DNA of 64,000 nt from Paenibacillus sinopodophylli (GCF_005930355.1 NZ_VDBO01000016.1:1-64000); one strand, 5' to 3'; shown: positions 10,282-20,639, numbered from the stretch's first letter. Translations and numbers: made by a program. The notes: generated from the letters alone by a model not told the origin.

Positions 10282-11268
10282 CTATTCCAATTTTGTCGCA
10301 TCATATTTGCCGAGCAGCGCATCTTCCAATTCAGCAAGCGAATCGCCCTGCGCAAGTGCCAGTTGTTTGCGCACAGCGTCGTGCAGCTTTCGGCCCGACA
10401 TGGCGGTAGTCGTTTGGCGTTCAATAAGTCGAATGACGGCATAGCCCCCATCCACCTTAATCGGACCTGCCATCTCGGCAATCTGAAGCCTGCTGGCTGT
10501 TTCTAGAATCTCTGCATTATAAAAGGGGTCATCCACATCAATTAAGCCGAGGTCGCCGCCGGCATCCGCCGTAAAAGCATCTACCGAATACGTGCGCGCG
10601 AGCAGAGCAAACTCCTCGCCGTCTGCAAGCAGTTCAAGCACAGAGTTCGCTTCCTTCAACGACTCTGTCATGATCCATTGTAGATGAAGCTGCGTTCTTG
10701 CTTCAAACTCTTCTGGATGATCAGCGATATAACGATCTACCTCTTCATCTGTTATATGGACACTGCGAATGATCATTTTCTCCATAAGCAGACGGTAGCG
10801 TAAATCCTCAAGCACCTGCTCCTTGCTCATCCCAAGCTGCTCCAGCATCACCTCATAATAGCGCGATTCACTCTCATAGCCCTCAACCATCCTGGCCAGC
10901 TCGCGGGTCTGCTCATCTGCAGTTATGCTCAGCTCAGATCCCTCTGCTTCCAAATCAATAACTCTGCGAACCATCAAAGACCGCAATGTCGCTTCGCCAT
11001 ATTGCTTATAGAGCTCGCCCTGCAGCTCAGCCGCTGTAATCGTATCCTTACCTACCCTAGCAACGATTCGACGCCCGTCATCCTGCTCCGAAGCGTCCAC
11101 TCCAGCGGAATCAGCAGGATCTTCTTCACTTCCGACATTGGCAGGCGGTTGACTACCCAGCTGCCGCTCATTTCCCGGCCATACTTTAACGATAACAACT
11201 ACCGTCAGCACGACCATACAAACGGCTTGAAGGATAACAACGGCTCTAAGCACCTCGTATTTCCTCAT
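10282..11268 (-). CDS. yacD: Membrane-anchored parvulin-type peptidyl-prolyl isomerase (PrsA-like)
   Basis: The 328-residue protein has one N-terminal transmembrane segment (about residues 8-29), an acidic linker, a SurA/PrsA-type N-domain and a parvulin domain (about 195-290). The parvulin domain shows LHLQWIMTESL, EEFALLARTYS, DAGGDLGLID and KVDGGYAVIRL. Unlike PrsA it has no lipobox, so it is probably an anchored foldase facing the outside. Position between hslO and cysK matches B. subtilis yacD. Confidence 0.9.
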   Translation of the reverse strand: MRKYEVLRAVVILQAVCMVVLTVVVIVKVWPGNERQLGSQPPANVGSEEDPADSAGVDASEQDDGRRIVARVGKDTITAAELQGELYKQYGEATLRSLMVRRVIDLEAEGSELSITADEQTRELARMVEGYESESRYYEVMLEQLGMSKEQVLEDLRYRLLMEKMIIRSVHITDEEVDRYIADHPEEFEARTQLHLQWIMTESLKEANSVLELLADGEEFALLARTYSVDAFTADAGGDLGLIDVDDPFYNAEILETASRLQIAEMAGPIKVDGGYAVIRLIERQTTTAMSGRKLHDAVRKQLALAQGDSLAELEDALLGKYDATKLE

Positions 11269-11286
11269 ACCCCTAAGGCCTCCAAT

Positions 11287-12195
11287 TTATTGGATCGGCT
11301 TCGGTTTCGCTTGAGCTAGCAGCAGCTCCAGCTGAGCCCGTTCAAAGACATACGCTTCGTTGCAAAATTGGCAAACGACTTCCGCTTTTCCGTCTTCATC
11401 AATAATTTGCTGCAGCTCATGCTCACCTAAGCTGAGAAGCGTCTGCTCCACACGTTCGGATGAGCAAAAACATTGAAACTTGAGATCCATCGTAGCATGA
11501 ATCTGCAAGTCGTTGTCGCCGACAATCCGCCTAAGCAAGTCCTCAGGCGTCTCTCCTTCAAAGAGAAGAGTCGTTACAGGAGGCATGGATGCTAACGCTT
11601 GCTCCAGCTGCGTAATCTCCTCATCCGTTAGTCCTGGCATAAGCTGCACGATGAACCCGCCTGATTCTAGTACGGCGTTATTATCCGTGTCCACCAGCAC
11701 GCCGAGCCCAACAGCAGAATTCGTCTGCTCCGATACAGCAAAATAATAAGTGAAATCCTCCCCAAGCTCTCCTGATACGATTGGTACACTGCCCCGGTAA
11801 GGCTCCTTCATCCCCAAATCCTTGGTGATATGCAGATATCCACTGGTCCCAACCGCACCTGCCACATCCAGTTTGCCATGCGCATTGCTTGGCAAGTGTA
11901 CCTCAGGATGATCGACGTAGCCGCGAACCTCTCCGTCCGCATTCGCATCAACGACGATTTGGCCAATCGGCCCATCGCCCTTTACTTGAATGGTCAGCTT
12001 CTCTTGTCCCTTCAGCATAGCTCCCATAATGGCTCCCGCCGTTAATGTCCGGCCAAACGCAGCCGTAGCTGTAGGGAAGGTACCGTGCCTTCGGCGAAGC
12101 TCCTCAACAAGCTGAGTCGTGCGAGCCGCGAACACTCGAATTTTTCCGTTCCATGCCGTACCTCGTACCAGCACGTCCTTCAGCTGGTTTTCCAT
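11287..12195 (-). CDS. hslO: Redox-regulated chaperone Hsp33
   Basis: Hsp33 is a holdase switched on when its zinc cysteines are oxidised. The four zinc ligands are present as CFC (FQCFCSSERVE) and CQFC (VVCQFCNEAYVF) in the C-terminal 70 residues. The N-terminal domain has TAAFGRTLTAGAIMG and GYVDHPEVHLP. At 302 residues it is slightly longer than the B. subtilis protein, with a short KPKPIQ tail. It starts two bases after the coaX stop. Confidence 0.96.
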   Translation of the reverse strand: MENQLKDVLVRGTAWNGKIRVFAARTTQLVEELRRRHGTFPTATAAFGRTLTAGAIMGAMLKGQEKLTIQVKGDGPIGQIVVDANADGEVRGYVDHPEVHLPSNAHGKLDVAGAVGTSGYLHITKDLGMKEPYRGSVPIVSGELGEDFTYYFAVSEQTNSAVGLGVLVDTDNNAVLESGGFIVQLMPGLTDEEITQLEQALASMPPVTTLLFEGETPEDLLRRIVGDNDLQIHATMDLKFQCFCSSERVEQTLLSLGEHELQQIIDEDGKAEVVCQFCNEAYVFERAQLELLLAQAKPKPIQ

Positions 12196-12197
12196 TA

Positions 12198-12968
12198 TTA
12201 TCCCTCCTGATTGCGTTCGTATATGATTCGAAGACCTTCAAGCGTCAGCAAAGGATCAACTTCTTCTATCGTTTCCGATTCAGAAGCGATTAACTCCGCC
12301 AGCCCCCCGGTCGCAATAACACGCGGCGTGACACCGAATTCGCTTCGGATACGTTTGACGATGCCATCGACTTGACCCGCATAGCCAAATATAATACCTG
12401 CCTGCATGGATGTTACAGGATTGCGTCCTATAACGCTCTTTGGCTTAACCAGCTCAATACGCGGCAGCTTAGCCGCGCGCTGGTAAAGCGCCTCAGTTGA
12501 GATGCCGATACCCGGTACAATTGCCCCACCTAGGTAGTTACCGCCTTCATCAATGTAATCGAAGGTCGTTGCAGTACCGAAATCAACAACAATAAGCGGC
12601 GAGCCATACTTGTCAATGCCCGCTACTGAATTGACAATCCGGTCGGCTCCCACTTCACGCGGATTCTCATAACGAATATTCAATCCGGTTTTCACACCCG
12701 GCCCAACAACTAACGGCGTTTTTCGCAAATATTTCAAACAAAGCTGCTCTAACGTTCGCATCAGAGGAGGTACGACAGAAGATATAATAACGCCCTCCAT
12801 CTGCTCCAGCTTCACACCTGCATAATGAAACAGGTTATGAATATTTATCCCATATTCATCTACTGTCGCTGAACGATTCGTACTCAGCCGCCAATGATGA
12901 AGGAGCTCTTTTCCTTTGTAGATGCCGAGCACGATATTCGTATTTCCGACGTCAATGACGAGGATCAA
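12198..12968 (-). CDS. coaX: Type III pantothenate kinase
   Basis: CoaX phosphorylates pantothenate in the first step of coenzyme A synthesis. The ASKHA-fold motifs are [12 protein letters not shown] at the N-terminus, [15 protein letters not shown] and [14 protein letters not shown]. The open frame extends to 13067, but this extension lies wholly inside nadC. The best start is TTG 12968, which overlaps the nadC TGA (TTGA) and has GGGTGGGG upstream; it gives 256 residues, the family length. Confidence 0.95.
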   Translation of the reverse strand: MILVIDVGNTNIVLGIYKGKELLHHWRLSTNRSATVDEYGINIHNLFHYAGVKLEQMEGVIISSVVPPLMRTLEQLCLKYLRKTPLVVGPGVKTGLNIRYENPREVGADRIVNSVAGIDKYGSPLIVVDFGTATTFDYIDEGGNYLGGAIVPGIGISTEALYQRAAKLPRIELVKPKSVIGRNPVTSMQAGIIFGYAGQVDGIVKRIRSEFGVTPRVIATGGLAELIASESETIEEVDPLLTLEGLRIIYERNQEG

Positions 12969-13849
12969 AACGATTCCCCACCCTTCTTCGCATTCAGATC
13001 TAGGCTGATGTCTAGCGCATGGAAGGAATAAGTCAATCCTCCAACCGAAATGACATCGACGCCACAATCTGCAATACCCTTAATCGTCTCCAGCGAAACG
13101 CCGCCCGATGCTTCAATGATGACATGCGGCGAGACTGACTTAATTTGTACGATCGCTTCCTTCATCAAGGCCGGAGTCATATTGTCCAGCATAATAATGT
13201 CTGCCCCGCAAGCCAGCGCTTCAGCTACTTGCTCAAGTGATTCCGTTTCAACCTCGATCTTCATCGTATGCGGAATTTTGCTGCGCGCAGCCTCTACAGC
13301 CTCGCGAATGCCGCCAGAGCCCTTAATATGGTTATCCTTAATCATGACAGCATCATACAGACCGAAACGATGATTGGCTCCACCGCCTACCCGAACGGCA
13401 TATTTCTCCAGCATGCGGTGACCAGGCGTTGTTTTGCGCGTATCTACCAATCTAACCGGCAATCCTTCAAGCGCATGAACAAACGTACGAGTCTTGGTCG
13501 CAATACCTGACAGCCTCTGCATCAGATTAAGCGCAAGGCGCTCTCCAATCAACAAGCTGTGCGTACTGCCCTCAACGGTCGCCAGAACTGTACCTTTGTC
13601 CACTTGATCGCCGTCCTGTACATGGGGATGGAATACAAGCGATGCATCCACAACCTCGAATACAAGCTTGGCAATGGGAAGTCCTGCAATAATACCGCTC
13701 TCTTTCACATGAATTACGGCCGTAGAGCGAGATTCTCTAGGAATCGTCGTCTCTGTTGTGATGTCACCGCTTCCTATATCTTCTGCAAGCCAGCCGCGGA
13801 TCTGCTCGCGTACTGCTGTATCATAACCGCCTGCCGTCCATTCAAACAT
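12965..13849 (-). CDS. nadC: Nicotinate-nucleotide pyrophosphorylase (carboxylating)
   Basis: NadC converts quinolinate and PRPP to nicotinate mononucleotide, carbon dioxide and pyrophosphate. Motifs include [36 protein letters not shown] (read in parts), [16 protein letters not shown] and [11 protein letters not shown]. It overlaps nadB by eight bases upstream and coaX by four bases downstream. The product lies on the route to nicotinate adenine dinucleotide, the precursor used by LarB at 38.2 kb. Confidence 0.97.
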   Translation of the reverse strand: MFEWTAGGYDTAVREQIRGWLAEDIGSGDITTETTIPRESRSTAVIHVKESGIIAGLPIAKLVFEVVDASLVFHPHVQDGDQVDKGTVLATVEGSTHSLLIGERLALNLMQRLSGIATKTRTFVHALEGLPVRLVDTRKTTPGHRMLEKYAVRVGGGANHRFGLYDAVMIKDNHIKGSGGIREAVEAARSKIPHTMKIEVETESLEQVAEALACGADIIMLDNMTPALMKEAIVQIKSVSPHVIIEASGGVSLETIKGIADCGVDVISVGGLTYSFHALDISLDLNAKKGGESF

Positions 13850-15458
13850 CCTCTATCCACTCCTCCGTCAGTCCATATAGACGGTGCAACACCGTATGCT
13901 TTCTCCACATCTCATCATCACGAGCCGGGAAATCCTCTCGATAGTGAGCACCGCGGCTTTCTTCCCGCGATAGGGCCGCTTCCGTAGTCAGCAAGGCACA
14001 AGTAAGCAGATTAGCAAATTCATACTCCTCACGCTCAGTCAGCACAGACTGATAGATCGGAAGCTGCCGCTTCAATTCCTCAAGTCCCTTCGTAAGCCCT
14101 TTGCCATCGCGGCGCAATCCTGCATAACGAACCATAATTTTTTGCAGCTTCAGCCGTCTCTCAACAACCGCTTGAATAGATGTACTGCTGCGTTCTGTTT
14201 CATGATCAATGACCGGTACAACCGAATGATTCGGAAGATCATTTATTCGCTTAACAATCCGTCTGCCGAACACGATCGCCTCAGACAGTGAATTACTTGC
14301 AAGCCGGTTAGCGCCGTGCACGCCGGTCGAAGAAACCTCACCACACGCGAACAAGCGTTTAATATTCGTTTCCCCATTCAAATCTGTTTTTACTCCGCCC
14401 ATCATATAATGCATAGCCGGCGCAACCGGAATCCAGTCTGAAGTCAAATCAAGACCATATCGTAAGCAGTATTCATATATCGTTGGGAAACGATGCTTGA
14501 CCATCTCCGCTGATTCATGCGTAATATCAATGTAAACAAAGGTTGATTTGGTCTCTTCCATTTCGCTTACGATCGCACGCGCGACAACATCCCTAGGAGC
14601 GAGCTCTAGCTGCTCATGATAGCGCTCCATGAATCGTTCTCCCTTTATATTGCGAAGATATGCGCCCTCACCGCGAACAGCCTCCGAGATTAAAAATCTC
14701 GGGGCACCTGGATAACAAAGCGAAGTAGGATGAAATTGTGTGAATTCTACGTCTTGTATGTACGCTCCCGCCCGGTATGCCATCGCAATACCGTCACCTG
14801 TAGCGACTTCTGGATTTGTTGTATAGCGATATAGTTGTCCAGCCCCGCCTGAGCTGAGTATGACCGCTTTGCCTTTCACGAATAAACGCTGCCCGCCCGG
14901 CTTCTGCACAATAGCTCCGCAGCATACGCCATCTTGCGTAACCAAATCAATGACGAAGTGATCGTCCCACACCTCAATTTGAGGATTTGCAATGGCCGTT
15001 TCGGAAAGCGCTCGTACAATCTCGAAGCCGGTAGCATCACCATTAGCATGAAGAATACGTCGCTGACTATGAGCGCCTTCTTTCGTTAAGGCGAACTCGC
15101 CATTCTCCAGATCGAACTGGGTTCCCATCTTAATTAAGCTGCGAACACCTTTGGCACCCTCATGCACCAATATATCAACGGCTTCATTCGAACATAGGCC
15201 AGCGCCCGCCACAAGAGTGTCATGGCTATGATAAGCCGGTGAATCCTCATCTGAGATTACAGCAGCGATGCCGCCCTGCGCATAACGTGTGTTGCTGTCG
15301 AGCAGTGATTTCTTGGTGATCATGAGGACGGAATTGTTTTCACTTGCCCGTATAGCGGTAAAAAGACCGGCAATGCCGGCCCCGATGACGATTACATCTT
15401 TTTCTACTATAGGCAGCTCACTTAGCTGCACATCGACTAAATATCTAGGAATCATCAT
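13842..15458 (-). CDS. nadB: L-aspartate oxidase
   Basis: NadB oxidises L-aspartate to iminoaspartate with FAD. The dinucleotide-binding loop is DVIVIGAGIAGLFTAIRA near residue 20. Other motifs are NTRYAQGGIAAVI, the active-site loop FHPTSLCYPGAPRFLISEAVRGEGA (read in parts) and ACGEVSSTGVHGANRLASNSL. The 538-residue length is normal. It is followed by nadC with overlap and preceded by nadA with a 127-base gap. Confidence 0.97.
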   Translation of the reverse strand: MMIPRYLVDVQLSELPIVEKDVIVIGAGIAGLFTAIRASENNSVLMITKKSLLDSNTRYAQGGIAAVISDEDSPAYHSHDTLVAGAGLCSNEAVDILVHEGAKGVRSLIKMGTQFDLENGEFALTKEGAHSQRRILHANGDATGFEIVRALSETAIANPQIEVWDDHFVIDLVTQDGVCCGAIVQKPGGQRLFVKGKAVILSSGGAGQLYRYTTNPEVATGDGIAMAYRAGAYIQDVEFTQFHPTSLCYPGAPRFLISEAVRGEGAYLRNIKGERFMERYHEQLELAPRDVVARAIVSEMEETKSTFVYIDITHESAEMVKHRFPTIYEYCLRYGLDLTSDWIPVAPAMHYMMGGVKTDLNGETNIKRLFACGEVSSTGVHGANRLASNSLSEAIVFGRRIVKRINDLPNHSVVPVIDHETERSSTSIQAVVERRLKLQKIMVRYAGLRRDGKGLTKGLEELKRQLPIYQSVLTEREEYEFANLLTCALLTTEAALSREESRGAHYREDFPARDDEMWRKHTVLHRLYGLTEEWIEDV

Positions 15459-15585
15459 GGCTCCTCCGAGCGTAAACGACGAATATCGCCTATGGCTGCC
15501 TGCTTACGTCTCTTCATGGGATAAATGCATATCATAAAGATCTCATGTCATGAGTCTAATCATTCAAGCATAATAACCGCGCTTC

Positions 15586-16524
15586 TTACTTCACTAACAG
15601 CATGCGCTCCAAGGATAAGCGGGCTTGATCCGCAACATGAGGCGGTACATAAATTTGAGGCTGCATCGTTTCCAACGCTTTAACAAGCTTCTTCAAATTA
15701 TTGACCTTCATATTCGGACAAACCAAATATTTCGATGCAAAGAGAAACGTTTTGCCTGGGCTGTCCAAGCGAAGCTGGTAGCCTGTACCGTCTTCTGTGC
15801 CGACGATAAACTCTTGGCAGTCCGATTCTTTGCAATATTTGATAATAGCTGTTGTACTACCTACAAAGTCGCCTAGCTCTACGACCTCAGGACGGCACTC
15901 CGGGTGAACAACGAATTGCGCGTTCGGGTACTTCGCTTTCATTTCCTCGACATCCTTAACCGTAAGCATGTCATGTGTGTTGCAGTAGCCTTCCCAGATA
16001 ATCATCTTCTTATCGGTATTCTGCTGCACATAGTGGCCGAGGTTTTTGTCTGGTACCCAGATAACCTCATCGCCCTCTACGGAGTTGACTATGTTAACCG
16101 CATTCGCTGACGTACAGCAAATGTCCGTCTCTGCTTTAATTTCCGCAGATGAGTTGATATAAGTAACTACCTTCGCATTCGGATGCTGCGCTTTCAGTTT
16201 GCGCAAGCCGTCTACATTGACCATATCTGCCATCGGACACCCTGCACGCTCATCGGGAATAATAACCGTCTTGTTCGGAGCAAGAATCTTCGCGCTCTCA
16301 CCCATAAAATGCACGCCGCAAAATACGATAACATCCGCATCGGTCTGAGCTGCTTTCTGAGCAAGCAAGAAGGAATCACCGCGGAAATCGGCTACCTCTT
16401 GTATTTCATCACGCTGATAATAATGAGCTAAAATGATGGCATTCCGTTCTTTCTTCAACTGTAACAACCGTTCACGCAGTTCGCGGTTCTGCTCCGCTTT
16501 GCGTTCCAGTGCCAGTGCTTCCAC
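15586..16524 (-). CDS. nadA: Quinolinate synthase, [4Fe-4S] enzyme
   Basis: NadA condenses iminoaspartate with dihydroxyacetone phosphate to quinolinate. Cluster cysteines are visible in CCTSANAVNIV and HPECRPEV, plus CPNMKVNNL near the C-terminus; AHYYQRDEIQEVADFRGDS is the N-terminal signature. The 312-residue form fits the short NadA group. The start is GTG (16522-16524) with GAGGAGAGG eight bases upstream. It heads nadA-nadB-nadC-coaX-hslO and has a promoter candidate at 16669-16697. Confidence 0.96.
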   Translation of the reverse strand: MEALALERKAEQNRELRERLLQLKKERNAIILAHYYQRDEIQEVADFRGDSFLLAQKAAQTDADVIVFCGVHFMGESAKILAPNKTVIIPDERAGCPMADMVNVDGLRKLKAQHPNAKVVTYINSSAEIKAETDICCTSANAVNIVNSVEGDEVIWVPDKNLGHYVQQNTDKKMIIWEGYCNTHDMLTVKDVEEMKAKYPNAQFVVHPECRPEVVELGDFVGSTTAIIKYCKESDCQEFIVGTEDGTGYQLRLDSPGKTFLFASKYLVCPNMKVNNLKKLVKALETMQPQIYVPPHVADQARLSLERMLLVK

Positions 16525-16828
16525 AGTGGATCCTCTCCTCTTATGAGGGATGGGTATATGCCCATTCCGTTATACGGCAAGCACGACTTTGTGAATTGAT
16601 GCACAAACTTAGAAAGTCGCTTACCTATAGTTTAAACCAAAAGGGAAAAATTCATTTGATTAAGTTTTAATTTACACGGGGTAGATGCTACTGTCAATGC
16701 GTTAAAGCCCTTTTTCCCCCGGCTGCTTCAAATTAATTTTTCTTATAGCCTCATCTAGGCAGCAATCGAGGCAAACAACCATTTTTTAAAAAAATTTTAG
16801 GAAAACTCGGCCGTCTGCCTATACAAAT
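16525..16828. other. Intergenic leader upstream of nadA
   Basis: No gene is visible in this 304-base gap. It holds the nadA promoter candidate and, between it and nadA, an imperfect dyad on the minus strand (AAGCGACTTT to AAAGTCGTGCTT, about 16572-16624) that could form a leader hairpin. I do not recognise it as a known riboswitch. Confidence 0.5.
16669..16697 (-). promoter_or_regulatory. Candidate SigA promoter for the nad operon
   Basis: On the minus strand TTGACA (16692-16697) and TAAATT (16669-16674) are 17 bases apart. This leaves an RNA leader of about 140 bases before nadA. Confidence 0.6.
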
Positions 16829-16867
16829 TAAAAAGCCTCTCTCCCAGCAGGAGCAGGGAAAGAGACT
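16829..16867 (-). terminator. Intrinsic terminator of the nucleoside ABC transporter operon
   Basis: Twelve-base arms (16834-16845 and 16856-16867, with G-T pairs) precede TTTTTAA on the minus strand. It lies 11 bases after the stop of the last permease gene. Confidence 0.8.
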
Positions 16868-16878
16868 TCTCCGTTTGT

Positions 16879-17841
16879 TTAGCGTTTCGCAGGGTCGTAA
16901 GGCTGTCCAAGCGCCGATGGAGCGTTGGAGCGGCCGACAGCACCCGCAAGAACGATTAAGGTCAGCACATATGGCAGCATGTAGAAAAACTCAGCTGGAA
17001 TTTGCTGTGCGAATTCAAAGCGCTGCATAAAGCTTCTGAGCGCTTGTGCGAGACCGAAGAACATAGCCGCTCCTACAAGGCCGAGCGGATTCCATTTGCC
17101 GAAGATAAGCGCCGCAAGCGCGATAAAGCCTTGTCCCGAGATCGTATTATGGGCAAAGCTGCTTGTTGTCGTCAATGTAATGGTTGCTCCGCCAAGACCA
17201 GCGAGCGCACCACTTAGCAATACCCCAATATAGCGATACTTCGTTACACTGATTCCGACCGTATCGGCTGAGCTCGGATGCTCGCCGACTGCACGAAGAC
17301 GTAATCCGAAAGGCGTGCGGAACAAAATAAAATAGCTGATAACGGCAAGTGCCAGCGCGATATAAGTTGTAGGATAAGCTGTAAATATCCCTCTCCCCAG
17401 CAGCGGTATATCCGATAGAAATGGAATTTTCCATTTATGAAATACGTTTGCAAGCAGTGGAGTTTGTCCAGATCCTGCATACAAGCTCTTAGTTAGATAT
17501 AGCGACAATCCCAGCGATAAAATATTGATGACCACGCCGACGACCGTTTGATCGGCCCGAAACGTAATCGTCGACACCGCATGAAGCAGTGAAAATAACA
17601 CGCCGTAGATAGCAGCAGCGATAAAGCCAATCCAAGGCGATATGCTGCCAAGGCCCGCTTGTATGGCATACTCTGTCGCGACTGCTGCAGCAAACGCGCC
17701 CGAAACCATCAAGCCTTCGAGTCCAATATTAACGACACCCGAACGTTCTGAGTACATTCCACCCAAAGCGGTAAAGATAAGCGCGGTCGAAAATACGAGC
17801 GTGATATGCATAAGTTGTCCAATCGTATCGAGTACGTTCAT
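16879..17841 (-). CDS. nupQ: Nucleoside ABC transporter permease, second subunit
   Basis: The 320-residue membrane protein has eight or more hydrophobic segments and the BPD_transp_2 (branched-chain-type) signatures: ALGGMYSERSGVVNIGLEGLMVSGAF at the N-terminus (read in parts) and the EAA-like LRAVGEHPSSADTVGI loop. It ends with LGQPYDPAKR. It follows nupP with the start directly after the nupP stop. By similarity to B. subtilis NupQ it should carry purine nucleosides inward; the exact substrate is not visible. Confidence 0.9.
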   Translation of the reverse strand: MNVLDTIGQLMHITLVFSTALIFTALGGMYSERSGVVNIGLEGLMVSGAFAAAVATEYAIQAGLGSISPWIGFIAAAIYGVLFSLLHAVSTITFRADQTVVGVVINILSLGLSLYLTKSLYAGSGQTPLLANVFHKWKIPFLSDIPLLGRGIFTAYPTTYIALALAVISYFILFRTPFGLRLRAVGEHPSSADTVGISVTKYRYIGVLLSGALAGLGGATITLTTTSSFAHNTISGQGFIALAALIFGKWNPLGLVGAAMFFGLAQALRSFMQRFEFAQQIPAEFFYMLPYVLTLIVLAGAVGRSNAPSALGQPYDPAKR

Positions 17842-18924
17842 CTACGCCGCCTCCTTTCGCTTGCTTGCACGTTTATTTAGAAAAGGCTTAAGGAACCACT
17901 TCACTAATCCATGCGAAGCAACGAAGAAGATAACGGCACCGATAACGATGCGAACAACCTCAGGTGGAACACCTGCACCAAAGCTCATACCCGCAGAGCC
18001 GTAGCTGAGGCCGCCGAACAAAGCTGCACCAAGCAATACACCAATCGGAGTGTTGCCGCCTAGCAGCGCTACTGCAATTCCATCAAAACCGTAGCCTGGT
18101 GAAGACGCCATAACCGTCTGATTGCCGAAGACGCCTAAAATTTCGAATACTCCGCCCAGACCGGCGAAAACACCGCTTATAAACATAGACTTGACCATCG
18201 TTACGTTGACATTCATTCCCGCATACAACGCAGCATCCGGGTTGTGACCAACGGCACGAAGCTCATAGCCCTGTTTCGTGCGCCAGAGCACGATATAAAA
18301 TACGATAACGCATACGATAGCAATGAGCGTTCCCCAGTGCATACGGGCATTGTCCATCAGTTTAATCAACCAATCAATTTTCACCATAGCCGAATCATGA
18401 ATCGGCATCGATTTCTGTTGCCCCTTCTCTACAAGGAACTTAGCAACGATAAAGTTGGATAAGAATAACGCAATCCAGTTCAGCATAATAGAGGAAATAA
18501 CCTCGTTCACGCCGCGCTTCGCTTTCAGATAACCTGCAATGCTAGCCCACAAGCCGCCGAATACGGCTCCTGTTATGACAGCAAGCGGAGCATGGATATA
18601 CCACGGCAAATCAAGCAGAACGCCGATAATCGTCGCACCTGTCATCCCCATGACAAACTGTCCTTCAACCCCGATATTAAACAAACCTGTACGGAATGCG
18701 AATGATACAGCAAGCCCGGTAAAGATAAGCGGTGTAATCGCACGAATCGCTTCGCCCACATTGTAAGGCGTGCTGAACAGCTTATCCAGCAGTGATGTAT
18801 AGGCTAGAATCGGATTGTATCCGCCAGCAAGCATCGCAATCGCTCCTACGATAAGCCCAAGGACAATGGCAACCAGAGGCACGAGGATAGACGACTTATT
18901 AAATATTTTTTTCACCGTATCCAT
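17842..18924 (-). CDS. nupP: Nucleoside ABC transporter permease, first subunit
   Basis: This 360-residue integral membrane protein carries GLAVSFAFRTGLFNIGVEGQ and the EAA-like loop ELRAVGHNPDAALYAGM, both typical of NupP/RbsC-class permeases. The N-terminal cytoplasmic tail is short and the C-terminus is basic (NKRASKRKEAA). It lies five bases downstream of the ATPase gene and abuts nupQ, so the three are cotranscribed. Confidence 0.9.
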   Translation of the reverse strand: MDTVKKIFNKSSILVPLVAIVLGLIVGAIAMLAGGYNPILAYTSLLDKLFSTPYNVGEAIRAITPLIFTGLAVSFAFRTGLFNIGVEGQFVMGMTGATIIGVLLDLPWYIHAPLAVITGAVFGGLWASIAGYLKAKRGVNEVISSIMLNWIALFLSNFIVAKFLVEKGQQKSMPIHDSAMVKIDWLIKLMDNARMHWGTLIAIVCVIVFYIVLWRTKQGYELRAVGHNPDAALYAGMNVNVTMVKSMFISGVFAGLGGVFEILGVFGNQTVMASSPGYGFDGIAVALLGGNTPIGVLLGAALFGGLSYGSAGMSFGAGVPPEVVRIVIGAVIFFVASHGLVKWFLKPFLNKRASKRKEAA

Positions 18925-18929
18925 ATATG

Positions 18930-20465
18930 CTATCCTCTCCCTTCTGCTGCTTGCTTGTTGCCCGCCATCATGAGGCCCAGCTGTTGATCATCTCGTTGTT
19001 CCGCGTCAACCTCGCCCATTAGCTTGCCTTCGTACATGACCCCTATGCGGTCAGACAACGCATACAGCTCATCAAGCTCAAATGAGACTAGTAGAATCGC
19101 TTTGCCCTCATTGCGGGCTTGTACTAACCGTTTATGTACGTATTCAATCGCACCGATGTCAAGGCCACGTGTTGGCTGCACGGCAATAAGAAGATCCGGA
19201 TCCTTATTCAGCTCCCGCGCGATAATGGCTTTCTGTTGATTGCCCCCAGACAGCGCACGCGCATGCGTTTGAATGCCTGATGAGCGAACATCAAATTCTG
19301 TGACAAGCTTATCGGAGAGCATATCCATCGCTTTGTAATCGATAAACAAGCTTCTGCCGAATTCAGGCTCGAAGTAGGTGTTAAGTATCATGTTTTCACT
19401 TAAGCTGAAATCAAGAACAAGGCCGTGCTTATGCCTGTCCTCTGGAATATGGCCAACGCCTGCGATCGATACATCACGAGGGGAATGGTTAGTTAGGTCA
19501 CGACCGTTCAGCTTAACGCTGCCGCTGTCTACCTTCTTCATGCCCGTAATCGCATAAATAAGCTCACTTTGACCATTGCCATCAACGCCAGCAATACCGA
19601 GAATCTCGCCGGAGCGAATGTTAAAGCTGACGCCATTCAGTGCATTTTTCCCTTGCTCGCCCTTCATCTGCAAGCTATCCACTGATAGAACGACCTCGCC
19701 AGGCTCACGCTTCGTTTTCTTCACTTCAAAGGAGACGTCTCGGCCAACCATAAGCTCAGCAAGCTGCTGCTCGTTCGTTTCATCAGTAGTAACGGTTTTG
19801 ATAACCTTACCGCGTCTAATAACCGTAACCGAATCGGCGAGAGCCATAACCTCTTTCAGCTTATGCGTAATAATAATGATGGACTTGCCTTCTGCAGCCA
19901 GATTGCGAATGATTTCAATAAGCTCTTCAATTTCTTGTACAGTCAGTACAGCAGTCGGCTCATCAAAGATCACGATCTCTGCGCCGCGATACAATGTTTT
20001 CAATATTTCAACACGCTGCTGCATACCAACCGTAATATCTTTAATTCGCGCCTGAGGGTCTACCTTCAAACCGTAACGCTCGGATATAGACCGAACCTTC
20101 TCATTTGCAAGCTTATAGTCGATTTTCAACCCTTTAACAGGCTCATTGCCAAGCACAATATTTTCTGCAACTGTAAACGGCTGTACGAGCTTGAAATGCT
20201 GATGCACCATACCGATTCCGAGTTCAATTGCGCGTGAAGCACCGTCAATAACGGTCTGTTGCCCATTAATCCAAATCTCACCTTCATCCGGCTGATAGAG
20301 TCCGAACAAAATATTCATAAGCGTTGATTTCCCTGCGCCGTTCTCACCGAGCAATGCATGAATCTCGCCTTTTTTCAATTCAAAATTAATGGAATCATTG
20401 GCCACCAGCCCTGGAAACCGTTTTGTAATTCCTTTTAGTTGTACTGCCGTTAAGCTCCGGTCCAT
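18930..20465 (-). CDS. nupO: Nucleoside ABC transporter ATPase with two ATP-binding domains
   Basis: The 511-residue protein has two fused ABC domains. The first has Walker A GENGAGKST, the signature near VGMQQRVEILKTLYRGAEIVIFDEPTAVL (read in parts) and an intact Walker B. The second domain has a changed Walker A (GVDGNGQSE) and signature LSGGNQQK, with VQPTRGLD in place of the catalytic DEP. This asymmetry is normal in the RbsA/NupO class. It should energise NupP/NupQ. A terminator separates it from the lipoprotein gene upstream. Confidence 0.94.
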   Translation of the reverse strand: MDRSLTAVQLKGITKRFPGLVANDSINFELKKGEIHALLGENGAGKSTLMNILFGLYQPDEGEIWINGQQTVIDGASRAIELGIGMVHQHFKLVQPFTVAENIVLGNEPVKGLKIDYKLANEKVRSISERYGLKVDPQARIKDITVGMQQRVEILKTLYRGAEIVIFDEPTAVLTVQEIEELIEIIRNLAAEGKSIIIITHKLKEVMALADSVTVIRRGKVIKTVTTDETNEQQLAELMVGRDVSFEVKKTKREPGEVVLSVDSLQMKGEQGKNALNGVSFNIRSGEILGIAGVDGNGQSELIYAITGMKKVDSGSVKLNGRDLTNHSPRDVSIAGVGHIPEDRHKHGLVLDFSLSENMILNTYFEPEFGRSLFIDYKAMDMLSDKLVTEFDVRSSGIQTHARALSGGNQQKAIIARELNKDPDLLIAVQPTRGLDIGAIEYVHKRLVQARNEGKAILLVSFELDELYALSDRIGVMYEGKLMGEVDAEQRDDQQLGLMMAGNKQAAEGRG

Positions 20466-20582
20466 TCCTTATCATCTCCCCGGTTTCACCGCTATAGAAA
20501 CATGAAGCGCAAGCACAATATACACATTTTTCTCAAAAAAAACAAGGTAAAACGGCTGTCGTCGTACTTTAACGGCGCGGCG

Positions 20583-20639
20583 CGTTTCATTCCGAGAAAT
20601 ATAGAAAAAGGATCGCGAAATCATATCCTTTCCTATATT
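20583..20639. repeat. Dispersed palindromic repeat, copy A (short form)
   Basis: This element shares CGTTTCA, then TATAGAAAAAGGAT, a short spacer and ATCATATCCTTTCCTATA with copies at 28.1 and 31.5 kb. The two A/T-bounded arms are imperfect inverted repeats, so the RNA could fold as a hairpin. Only the 3' part of the longer unit is clear here. Confidence 0.7.

Noticed and set aside
16572-16624. nadA leader dyad as a possible NAD riboswitch
   Set aside because: The sequence does not fit the NAD-binding nadA RNA motif as I know it; only an imperfect hairpin can be claimed.
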